From positions 62,789,094-62,853,093 of the forward strand of contig CP136065.1 of NCBI GenBank assembly GCA_032622095.1: DNA of 64,000 nucleotides. Reading direction: 5' to 3'. How positions within the stretch are numbered: position 1 is the stretch's first letter; each line of letters begins with the position of its first letter. The notes below the pieces were generated by a model that saw nothing but the letters and a program-made list of their open reading frames with translations, ran no database searches and had not been told where the DNA came from. Of this stretch, positions 48,454 through 59,413 are shown piece after piece. Made by a program: the position numbers and the translations under genes. Source of the stretch: Siphonodentalium dalli. Its lineage: Eukaryota; Mollusca; Scaphopoda; Gadilida; Siphonodentaliidae.

Positions 48454-49554
48454 GGTTAAAATTTTGATTAAAAAACACTTGCAAAGTCCCTCTTCATACA
48501 TGTATATGGTATGTTAGGCAAGTTACATGTACATGTAGTTGCAATGTATACTAGTACCGGTACATGACATACCGGTGGACACAAAAATCATTATTTTAGT
48601 TCCAATGTCATTTACCAGAATACATGTACATGTTGTACCTTGCAACTACATCTACAGTGAGGTAGTTTTGTCTCATTTAAACTTTCTAAATGGGTTTCTC
48701 CCTTTGAATGACATAAACTAATGTGAGTATACACATGAGCTGTGGTGTGAAATACACACCAAAAAATTATTTCTTAGTCTGAGGACATGTTTCCTGTCAT
48801 TATCTTACTGCTTACTAATATAATTTGTAATAATGTGCTGTAATGCTCCAGAAATAGTCATATTTTGTCCTGGTTCATAAGAACATATTATTTCTTAGTG
48901 TTAGAAGGACATGTTGTCTGATATTATTTGACTCATAAACCCCCAAATGTACATGTAAACAGAACATTCGGGAAAGAGACACACCATCTTTATCCTGTTT
49001 TATATCAGTACTAAGTAGCAATATTGATCAGATAGCAAAATATGCTATAAATAGATTTCAGATGGTAGAGATTAAACAATCACATTAATTGCACCAACTC
49101 GAAACAGTTAACATACCCTGTAGAATACAGACTATGATCAAGGAGGGTATCACACACACCCCCACCCCGCGTTGGTATGTGATATTCAAGCCATTTTCAG
49201 GTGGTATGCTATATACATGTACATACCCAATGTTATCTGGTACTAGGATTTCACACGGCAATATAACCGGCATTCACGATTCAGCAAAAAGGCTAGTATG
49301 CAGATATAATAGCAGAAAATTATACAAATTTTGAGTATTTTCCAGCTTAAACAGACCCAAGTGATATATTTTTATCTAATTCAGTCTAATGGCTCTTGAT
49401 ATGTTGATGTTTTGGATACTATTTCAGCAAATGTGAGAAAAGGTGGCTTCTTTGGGGCATCAGCTTGTCTGAAAAATATATCAAGGTCCCCTAAATCCGA
49501 TACTACATTTCAGAACAATCCAACCAGTGTCCCATGAAATGGTGGATAATAAAC
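48454..49554. other. No gene supported
   Basis: TACATGTA and ACCGGTACATG tracts (48510-48570) are frequent. Nothing coding is recognisable. Confidence 0.4.
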
Positions 49555-49790
49555 TATCATACCAAATTTGATTCAGATTTGATCACACAAACTAAAATTA
49601 TGATGCGGAAACCAGAAATTAACACGATTCTAAGTCGAAAAAGGGCCATAACTCTCGCAAAAATGAGCGGAGCACACCTATATTCGAACTTGACCTGTAT
49701 TTTGGTCTGATAAACTTACATACCACATTTGGTTCAGACATGATCACACAAACTGAAGTTATCATCCGGAAACCTAAAATTTTTCAAAGT
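49555..49790. repeat. 161-bp tandem repeat, ~1.5 units
   Basis: ATACCAAATTTGATTCAGAT at 49559 recurs as ATACCACATTTGGTTCAGAC at 49720, each followed by TGATCACACAAACT. The unit includes AAGGGCCATAACTCTC, a repeat style frequent in molluscs. Confidence 0.82.
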
Positions 49791-49804
49791 TTAAATGTCT
49801 ATTA

Positions 49805-50142
49805 GGCGACACCAATTTTTAAGTCTGGTTTACGAACATGTGGGCTGATGTGGGGAGAAAAAAAGTAGATGCAGGAGGGGAAAAAAAAAAGAAAAAAAAA
49901 AATTGTCCCCCCCCCCCCAATTTATATCAAGTAAATCTTGAAATTTTACATAAATTTTACAAAAATTGTGAAAAAAAACTTTTCGAATGAAATTCTGAAC
50001 CAAACAAGACATTTCTTGTCATGAAATACATGAAAATATGTATCTGCAAATGATCATAAGCAGAACCGGATGCGACAGCACATGAAATGGAAAAAAAGTT
50101 GTAGGAGGTGTTCGTAAACCGGACTTAAAAATTGGTGTCGCC
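49805..50142 (+). mobile_element. PIF/Harbinger-like MITE, 338 bp
   Basis: Terminal inverted repeats GGCGACACCAATTTTTAAGT and its complement, with similarity continuing to GGTTTACGAAC. It is flanked by TTA on both sides (49802-49804, 50143-50145). A 3-bp TWA duplication is the hallmark of PIF/Harbinger. There is no coding content. It contains an A-rich and a C-run tract. Confidence 0.85.
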
Positions 50143-50171
50143 TTATGTGTATATAACTCATATAGCTAACT

Positions 50172-51119
50172 ATTAAAGGTGCTCAATCAGATTCGATGGT
50201 CCCCATATAATTAGATTCCAACAACAACATTTTTTTTAGAAATGCTGCTTCAGTAATATCAGAATCGATTAATTGCCCAAAAATAATGCTAACCACTGTC
50301 AATTACATGTATAGTATAAAATCGCCTGATACGTTATATTTATCAACATGCTGTTCGACGAAGTTTGACCTTATTATCAACACAAAGCCTCTTCATTTTA
50401 GAGTTATCCATCTTCATCCGCAATTTGGTCTGAGATCGTCGGCTCGTCAAATTTTTCTGGGCCACTATTAAGTATCGATGGTGATAAATATTAAAATTTC
50501 AAAAATTGATATCTAATAACTCTGAGCTTTGATACATGTAGGTGGGTCCATCGACTTGATTAAAATATTTTTACCCCCCCCCCCCCCGATTCCATATACA
50601 TGTATATGTAAATAGCAAATGAGGGGCACTTAATCGGATTATGCATCTTTAAACTGTATTTGAATTTAAAGATGCATAATCTGATTAAGGGCCCCCTGAA
50701 TTAATGCTCGCACATTACTCTTTATTTGGACTTGGGGGGTAAAAGATATTTGGTACGAGTCGAGGAACCCACCACCTATCAAAGCTCAGAGTTATTAGAT
50801 ATCAATTTTTGAAATATACTATTTTTCACGATCAAGAATTAATAGTGGCCCACGGTCTCGGACCAAATTTCAGATGAAGATGGATAACTCTAAAATCAAG
50901 AGGCTTTCTGTTGATAATAAGGCCAAATTTTGTAGAACAACATGTTGATAAATAACATATGTCAGGCAATTGTATACTTTAGTTGACAGTGGTTAGCATT
51001 ATTTTAGGGCAATTAATCAATTCTGATAACGTAACTGAAGCAGCCTTTCTAAATACAAATGTATGATGTTGGAATCTGATTATATGGGTATCATCGAACC
51101 GGATTGAGTACCTTTAAAA
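50172..51119. repeat. ~0.95-kb inverted repeat with ~460-480-bp arms
   Basis: Left arm 50172-50652 and right arm 50664-51119 pair along their full length with small indels: CTCAATCAGATTCGATG/CATCGAACCGGATTGAG, ATAACTCTGAGCTTTGAT/ATCAAAGCTCAGAGTTAT, AGATGCATAATC/GATTATGCATCT. The centre lies near 50658. It begins 27 bp after the Harbinger-like MITE. Confidence 0.92.
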
Positions 51120-51723
51120 TGAACTGTATCCAGTATAAGCATGTTAAACCTGATAATTAATTAGAGCATGCAGTCCCTGTTGACATGCGGTATCCGCTGG
51201 TAATCTTACCACAGTAATATGTGTTAACTGTGATAACCAAGTTAATTGTTTTTACCACAAAAATTCTGAATTCTATCTAGACATTTTGAAACAATAAAAA
51301 AAAATTCTGGTGTGATTACAATGTCAACTTTAAAACAAAATTCATATAAACATCGCATGAAAAATACAGCCTAACTGCAAAAGTGAGGTGGACCACATTC
51401 TGCGGCGGTATAACTGACTGCGGTTGATCGCATGAACACGCCTGAATACTGCAGTAATACCCGAGTAATATAAGGCGAGTTGATTAATTAAAGCATAGCT
51501 GTTATTTTACATGTATGTTCTATAGACTTTGTTGGGAAAGAGAATATAGCTGTGCGACAATGTTAATCCTGATGAGCTAAGTTAGAAATTTTTCAATCGA
51601 AACCTCATAAAAAAAATATAAATTCAGTTCTCAATTTTCGAACACTTCTAGGAAATTGTTCAAAAATATTGTTAAAAGATGCCCATTCGATTTGACACTG
51701 TAAATATATCCTGTTCAAGTGTT
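51120..51723. other. No gene seen
   Basis: AT-rich with no recognisable feature. Confidence 0.4.
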
Positions 51724-51831
51724 CCTGCTAATGTGCTATGATGCGGTTGGGTCCTGCTTAATTGCTATGAATTGCACTACCCGCATCATAGCAATTCAGC
51801 AGGACCACCAGCATCATAGCATATTAGCAGG
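51724..51831. repeat. 108-bp compound hairpin
   Basis: The left CCTGCTAATGTGCTATGATG pairs with CATCATAGCATATTAGCAGG. The inner GGTCCTGCTTAATTGCTATG pairs with CATAGCAATTCAGCAGGACC. The word AGCAGGACC also repeats directly. Confidence 0.85.
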
Positions 51832-52251
51832 ACCACTTGGCCAGTGGTAAAATAGTTTGTTTTCCATACGGATATGTGTTTTCAAATAATCATGTAATGA
51901 TATCTAACATACATGTATATGATCCCATTTATAGGTTTTATTCATCACGGCCAGATAAACTTTGTATACAGACAGTTTTACCAAAATTTTTATTAGGTGC
52001 TTTCATTGTAGCTGTAATTACTAGTATTAAAAGAGTGCTCAATAAAGTTTGTTTTATCATTTATGCTCATTTGGAATTTGGATGCTATTTAATTCTGTTT
52101 ATCTATATAATTGGCTGCACTGCTAAATTTTGACTCATTTCAGTCATTTGATGTCAGTACATGTAGTTGTCCATCGAAATGGCGAACACAACCAAAGACA
52201 AATTACAAGAGGAAAGACAACAAATACATTTGATGTGCACTAAAACAGATA

Positions 52252-52412
52252 CAGTAGTGCCCTAAGAAATCGACCCCTTAACCACAGCAAATGTGTAACT
52301 TTCAGGATTTAGTCGGATATATGGCTTGTTGCCATTCATCGGAAAGCTCTCCCCGAGTTTAATACCCGTAATTCTGCTGTGGTTAAGGAGTCGATTAATT
52401 AGAGCATTACTG
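52252..52412. mobile_element. CAGTAAT-ended MITE, internally deleted copy
   Basis: The left end CAGTAGTGCCCTAAGAAATC and the right end GATTAATTAGAGCATTACTG are both present, flanked by TA (52250-52251, 52413-52414). Part of the right inner arm is deleted. TA flanks suggest a Tc1/mariner-type element. Confidence 0.85.
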
Positions 52413-52414
52413 TA

Positions 52415-53908
52415 GTTACAGATGTATGTCTAGCCTCCTGTTGTGTCACTAATAAGATCTTTAATTCACATACGGTACACATGTACATGTACATGTACTA
52501 TATACCCGTTCAAGCGTTTACAAGTGTCAGTCATCGAGAAACTGACCAAAAGTTTTGGTAGTATATAATATAGGCTAGCACTGCACTTGGGCTACATGTA
52601 CATGTACTGTAAGTGATTATAATGTACTATTTTTATATTCTGCTGTGAAAGTGTTGCTGAATGAAATTTAAGTTTACCCCGATATTCTAAGTCCGCTAGA
52701 CTAAGATGGGATTTTTCTCGAAAACTGATATCTGAATATACATTACTTTTTGTACGTCTTCCACTGGTTGGTATTCCCTCTAAAATGACTAATTTTAACT
52801 GATTAGATTAGCCCTGGTATGGAAAACTCTAACTGTTATAGCCCGATGAGCGGTTTACTGCCAACAGCGGTGATGATATGATGACCAGCGTTGTGCATGG
52901 CATATGTTGATCCAGGTAAGAATGCTACCATACATTCCAAACATTCATTAAATATCTTATTAATAGTAACCCAAACTACACAAGAGACTAGTATAACTAA
53001 GATTGGGCTCGATTAATGATGTGACACTTTCAGTACTTCATTTACTAGTAGCCTGGTACTGGTGGGCCTGGCTACAGATACTTGTTTGGCGTGTTTGAGG
53101 CCTGTGGCACAAGGGCAGCAGAATCAATTAAAATTTCTCTTATTGTAGTGTAGTACATGTACATGAATAGTACCGGTAGTACAGCACACAAAGAGGTATA
53201 TAGTACCGGCACATGTACATGTATTCTCTCTGTTTTCACACATGTTTTTTTCAATTTAACAACATGAGTCTTTTATGACACATACATGTACTAAAGTGAA
53301 AGTAGGCCTACATGTATATAATGTGCACCCAGTATACCGGTACATGTACTGATATATTACATTGCAATACAGTCCGAGTACAATGATATAGCAAAATTAT
53401 GCATAGTAGAATAACAACCTTTTGTACAAACAGTCCTGACAATGATATACCGGGATATCATGGTGATAGTTCATACATTTGGAATTACCGAATACCTGAG
53501 TTTGTGGATAGACCGCTTCATGCGATGTTTATGTGAATTTTTATTTTTAAGTCGGCATTGCATACGGTAGTCCTATAAACCACACCAGAGAATAGCAATT
53601 GTCGGTCAGTGACCAACTTCTTATGTTTATGCAATCGATACAATCCGGTTCTGCTTTTGATGTCCAGTTCGATATTTGTGGTGTGTTCTTGTGCAAAAAT
53701 ATAATTCTAACTAATGCGCCAAAAATCAGGTTTATAAATTTATCCATTCTTGAGCAAGAGCAACTCGTAAAACTTGTATGGTATAACATTCCAAACTGAG
53801 TATTTCTGCTATCAAACCATATGATAATAATGTTGAACCGGACATCGAAATCTGAACCGCATTTATGGATTGCAGCACGTGATGTTGAATAAACAGTTAT
53901 AGAGGATA
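52415..53908. other. No gene supported; TACATG microsatellites
   Basis: ACATGTACATGTACATGTAC occurs near 52480, with similar tracts near 52597, 53155, 53212 and 53340. Open frames at 53547-53799 overlap on both strands and are not recognisable. Confidence 0.45.
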
Positions 53909-53910
53909 TA

Positions 53911-54127
53911 CAGTAATGCTCTAATTAATCGACTCCTTAACTACAGCAGAATTATGGGTAACTTTTCAGGATTTAGTCGGAAATATGGGTTGATGCCATT
54001 CATCGGAAAGCTCTCGGTGAGAGCTTTCCGATGAATGGCAACAAGCCATATTTCGGACTAAATCCTGAAAAGTTACCCATAATTCTGCTGTAGTTAAGGA
54101 GTCGATTAATTAGCTCTAGAATTACTG
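53911..54127. mobile_element. CAGTAAT-ended MITE, full-length 217-bp copy
   Basis: Almost entirely an inverted repeat, with arms of about 105 bases meeting at CTCTCGGTGAGAG. Ends are CAGTAATGCTC / GAATTACTG, with TA duplicated on each side (53909-53910, 54128-54129). It is a good type copy for the fragments at 21119, 24583 and 52252. The TA duplication and CAGT termini point to Tc1/mariner. Confidence 0.92.
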
Positions 54128-54129
54128 TA

Positions 54130-57047
54130 ACATGGTTTATAATATACAAATGTATACTGTATGGGAAACATCAGAGGTTTACAAAGTAATAAAAACAGTT
54201 GATTTGTTCTTTATTCTTGTGGTTATATACACGTACATACATGTATTCTAAAAATAAATGTCCTTTACAACGTGGATCAATGAAATGCGGTTGTTGCATT
54301 TAAAATGCATTGAGGGTGCATTGTGTCACGCCACTTTGTAAATGCCTTAATGACAGCATTTAAATTAAATGCACTGCATTGGGAATAATCGCAGTCGCAT
54401 TGAAATTACCGATCATTGCGCCGAAAAAGTATACTAGTATGAACACCCAAATAACGATACGATAGTGTATTTTGCAATTTTAGTTATAATTTTGTTTAAT
54501 TTAAATTCACATCTGAATAATTCTGTGTTATTTTCCCACTCCTGGTGTACATGTATATGTTCGGAATCGGACATTCATGATGTAGTTTTCCATTCAAAAT
54601 GGAATAAACATAAATAAACACTGTTGACATTAATTGTTTTATAATCAGAATCTGAGAATCTTGATTCTCATTTTGATTCTAGTAAAAAGTCTTGATTCCC
54701 TGTAGAAAGTGAAACACTAACATTTTGATTATTGCCAAAAATCTGATGGATTTTAAGGCCTGCATCAAGACATTTGTTTGTGAATAAATCAAGGTAAATG
54801 TGTTAAAATATGAACGCATTTACAAATGCGTTGCTCCAAAATCGCAAAGTAGATTCGAACATGTGGTCGCTTTTCTAAGAAATTTGTGAGTTGTCTGTAC
54901 ATGTACATACATGTAAGTTACTTGACCAATTACACAAGGAGTCGAGGGACACAATCAATGAGGACGTTTGTACTAAAAAATATTTTTTTACGCAAGGAAC
55001 GAACACAAGGCCACTTTCTTAATTTATATTATGAGCCAACAAGACAGATCGTAAATCGCTGTTATATGACAATATATGTGGCCATCATAATGGTCGACAG
55101 GCATGACGCCAACAAAAACCAATCTTTCAGGCCAATATAAAGAAGTCGCGACTTATTGCTGGTGGAACCTATTAAAGGCATCGTTCCATTTCGTTAATAA
55201 CAACTTACATGTAACATTCACCTCCACCTCTTTACTCTTGGGCTCCAAATATATATGCATGCACCAGCTGCATCCACGTTTATTATTTTTCTTGGGAAAT
55301 CCCCCCCCCCCCCTGCACAGTGCTTATTTGGGTCTGCACGTTTATTAATATTTTGAAGCTATGAAAATTTAAATCAGCACAAATTCAAGATTTCTATATG
55401 ATTCAGATGTAAAAATGATCAACACGTCTACATTAGTTACTAGCTAAACAAGACATTTTGTCATATGTTTATACTTTACTGTGAAATTGCGTTTCTTCCG
55501 TTCTCCATGAACGGATTCTCAAAATGTTTGGTTTTCCAAAAAACAAGGATTCGAACTGTCTGAACTGAACTCCATGCGTTTGTTTAAATAGATGAATAAA
55601 TAATGGGAAAGACATACAATCCTAGTTCATAATGAATTTAAGTATATAAATATAAATAATAAACGGCGGATTCAACGTGGTCATGGGTTTTGACCGCGTT
55701 AAAAAAATCAGCAAACTCTGCATGAACCCCGAAGTTTGCTGATTTTTTCTCGCGGTGAATTATTTCTTTTGGTTAATTTAATAAACGTACAGGACCAAAT
55801 AACGATCGTACAGGTGGGAATTTTACCTCGATTTTAATAATCGTACATTAGGCACTCAAGAGTACATATTCAAGTATGTGGCAAACCAAAAAAACACCAC
55901 ATGATACATACATGTACCTGTACTACATGTTGACTCGTATACCTGAACCTGCTATAAAATTTATTTGGTTAACCACAGTTGATGTTTTGCTCAGAGTTCC
56001 CCCTGCACTATTATTTGGGTCTGTACTTTTATTAACTTTCAATGGAATTTCCCCCCCCCCGCACTATTATTTGGGCCTGCACTTTTATTTGGAGCCTGAG
56101 AGTAAGTTGCATTGACATTTATTTTCACGAATTACCATGCTAAAGACCAAAGAAAAAAGATTGTATGTTTCCGGTAAAAATGTTTAGGGTACTAGTAGGT
56201 AGGTAGGGAATTTTTTTTATTTTATTTTATTTTGATATTTTTTATCCAGCTGCAGAAATATTGAACTACCTCGACCAAAGTGACATAAAATGCCAACTCG
56301 TGCCATGGGGAAAGTATTACTTGATCAACACAGTGGGAAATATACATTAAGATTGATAAAAAATTAAACTTACTTCATGCTTACGTTACAGTTACGTATG
56401 TTTTTTATTATATCTAATACCACATTTTCATAAATTTGGCTATAAACTTGGTACAAAATTGATGTCACTAACTTTTTATAAGAATTTTACCAATAATACC
56501 GCCATTATACCGTACATGTATTGTGACGATTACATCCCATTGTCCGGGGGTAGCCAGTACACCCACCGAGCATGCCTGGTTTTTGGAAACAGTAGCTACT
56601 AGTACATGTATACCCCTAATATATGCAGTGATAACCTCTTTACATGTATATATACAGATACACACCCACCATGTCTGTTGATAGTGTTCCATAAGTCCCA
56701 AAACAAGACATAAAGCAGGCAGGAGATCCACTCTCAGGAAATTAAAATTGCGAAAATTTTGACTTTTTCTCAAAATATCAATAAAAAGTTTAGGGTCGGC
56801 GGGTTATTTTTAGGGTCGGTGATGTACGGAAACATAGTATCTTTTTTCTTTGGCCTAAGGAACATTGCAACTGGTTTGAAGTAACATGACCGCGTTGCGT
56901 CAACACTGGAACTGCATTGATGGTAATTTTCAACATGGTCTCACTGAGGTTCTATCAAATATAAATACTAGTACTAGTATGGTTGAGGCCAACTTGAGGG
57001 AGACAATTATTTTGAGAATATGTGATCCTGTGTTAACATGAGCCTAA
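54130..57047. other. No gene supported; small repeats
   Basis: The word ATTATTTGGG(T/C)CTGCAC and its variants, with adjacent C runs, recur near 55324, 56009 and 56067. A hairpin (AATCAGCAAACT / AGTTTGCTGATT, flanked by ACCGCG / CGCGGT) lies at 55690-55757. TACATGTA tracts are common. No coding region is convincing. Confidence 0.5.
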
Positions 57048-57425
57048 GGCGACACCAATTTTTAAGTCTGGTTTACGAACACCTCCTACAACTTTGTTTC
57101 CATTTCATGAAAAAAAAATTAAGTTTTTTTGTCCCAAAATATTTTACACGCGTACTGATTTTCATGTGCTGTCGCATCCGGTTCTGCTTATGATCATTTA
57201 CAGATCCATATTTTCATGTATTTCATGACAAGATATGTCTTGTTTGGTTTGAACAGAATTTCATTCAAAAACATTTTTTCACAATTTTTGTAAAATTTAT
57301 GTAAAATTCCACGATTTACTTGATATAAATTGGGGGGACAATCTTTTTTATTTTTATTTTTTTCCCTCCTGCATCTACTTTTTTTCTCCCCACATCGTAA
57401 ACCAGACTTAAAAATTGGTGTCGCT
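57048..57425 (-). mobile_element. PIF/Harbinger-like MITE, 378 bp, second copy
   Basis: Same terminal inverted repeats as the 49805 element and the same interior in reverse orientation (GATGCGACAGCACATGAAA complement, GCTTATGATCAT). It is flanked by TAA at 57045-57047 and 57426-57428. It has about 40 bp of extra sequence near TTTTGTCCCAAAATATTTTA. Confidence 0.85.
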
Positions 57426-58196
57426 TAAATATCATCTGATGGAGTCAAAATCATTGAACCGTCACTTATGCATGCACATGTTGTCTTGATGTTGAGTCTG
57501 GCTTTCATCATTTTCATTAGTTTTACTGTTAATATCCACCAAAGGTTGAGGTGTTATGGAACAACTGTATGGCATCGTACATGTATACTGTTATCTTCCG
57601 AGTAAATATGGAGTCTCTAATTCTTTTATCAGTCACGCATCTACTCATCAAATAGTATAATCCTTAAATATTTGTAGTCCAGGTGATCTCGACTGCACAG
57701 TACATGTATAAACATTCATCTGTGCACAGTGTGTTTTAAATTTCTTTGCCGTGTAACAACTGTTGTCCCAAGTTTCAATGCCTTGTCCTCCTGGTATGTA
57801 GGGATTACCAATTTACCATTGCCGTGTTTTAATTTGCAATTTTGATGATGACGCTCACTAAGCTTGTTGATAATTTTCTTTGTCGTGTAACAACTGTTGT
57901 ACCAAGTTTCTACGCCGCGTCCTCCTGGTATTTAGGGATTACCGGTGCCTTTAATAGCGTCAGATGCATCATTGCCAGTTAATGTACATTAGAGTGGAAC
58001 TGAATTAACAATGTCACATTGACACAGTACTCAGTTAAGACCAGTAAAACAGCAAAAGTAGTATTATTGTACAGCAGGCTTATCACTATCAGTACTTACT
58101 ACATGTACTGACTCCTTACTATCGTGGATCAATCTGAATCTGAATGGTTACGCTGCAGATCCCAATTATGGTAATTTCACAGCGGGCGAGAGAGTC
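57426..58196. repeat. Contains a ~133-bp tandem duplication
   Basis: CGTGTAACAACTGTTGT(C/A)CC...AAGTTTC...GTCCTCCTGGTAT...TAGGGATTACC occurs at 57750 and 57885. The rest of the stretch has no recognisable feature. Confidence 0.75.
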
Positions 58197-58712
58197 TCAG
58201 ATCTTTTCATTCAGCGCACTCTTGGAGGAATCCACAGGCTGTTGTTGTAGGATTAAGGATTCCTCCAGCTGATTCCAGTCGCATATAGTTCGAACAAATG
58301 TGGAATTAGCGAACTGAGCTGACACGTATGGTATAGCCTCGTAGCACTGACTGTTGTTCCTTTAAATTAGGTGCCGAGGAATTTGGCTGGTGACGTAGCC
58401 TGTCAGAACTTTGCTCTGCGATCTAAGATGCCTTGTTTCGGGTGTAAAGTATTGATTAGGTGGTATAGCCGGGACCAATCCACCCACCACCTTACTCATG
58501 AATCCCAGCCGATTTATTTTCCGCCGTTTCTGCAATGTTGGTAAATCTAGCTCGTAGAGGATCTTGGTCATATATCCATCTTCTTTGCTCTTATAGTCTC
58601 TTTTAATGAAACGTGCTGCTCTACGCTGGATTCTTTCCAGCTTGTCGATGTGATTTTGTTGGTAGGGGTCCCAGATGGTGTCTGCGTAGTCCATGATCTT
58701 CAAACTTCTCAA
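58197..58712 (-). pseudogene. Non-LTR retrotransposon reverse transcriptase, C-terminal fragment
   Basis: The frame begins near 58712 and shows YADTIWDPYQQNHIDKLERI, QRRAARFIKRDY, ILYELDLPTLQKRRKINRLG and RHLRSQ. This is the characteristic post-palm region of CR1/Jockey-like elements. A TAA at 58362 interrupts it, and the same frame then continues to TGA at 58197 with FVRTICDWNQLEE, the usual extreme C-terminus. It is 5'-truncated: the catalytic domain is absent. This family differs from the 10.8-kb and 25.8-kb fragments. Confidence 0.85.
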
Positions 58713-59413
58713 TTCTTCTTCTTCTGGACAGGTGCATTATGAGCAGGCCACTGGCACTACATCATGATTGTACCGGTACCACAAATTCAATTTTGAGAAA
58801 ATATTCTGGTTATGGCCAGGTAGCTGAGGTACTGTTCAATACTATAGTTGATCCGTTTCGTTATCGTAGCTTAATTATTACTGTTCCGGGAATTGAAATA
58901 TTTTTTGTCACATGAAATTCAGTCTTTTTCGATATTTGCGCACATCCATGGGGAGAAATCGGCGAATCTTATATATAAGTCCACAGTTTATCCGTTTGTA
59001 GCCAATACACCATTTCCTTCTGTCAATCCGCGTTGATTCGCGACAAAATTAACTCAAAATACCACAAGGAATTATCCGCGCTTCATTTTGAAGAACGATA
59101 ACTAAAAGTTAAGATTGTAATTTGGCTGCAGAAACGAAACGAAACGAATTTTGAAACACAATAATTGTATTCACTAATATTTTCCTGTTGGTATATGGTC
59201 TACTATAGTATATGCAATCATTTATTTGAAATAATAAGTATCACTTAGAGAATAATTCTTACTGATAATTAGAAATCTCTTTATTTTGTATCCCTTTAAT
59301 ATTAAATAATGGCCCTGAAAATTGTCTGTTTGTCAGTTTAATGTTCACTAATGTATGATATTGCTTCATTTGTCCGGGGTAGTGTATTGTCATACTGTCA
59401 TAATAAACTTCAA
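58713..59413. other. No gene seen
   Basis: No supported feature. Confidence 0.4.
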
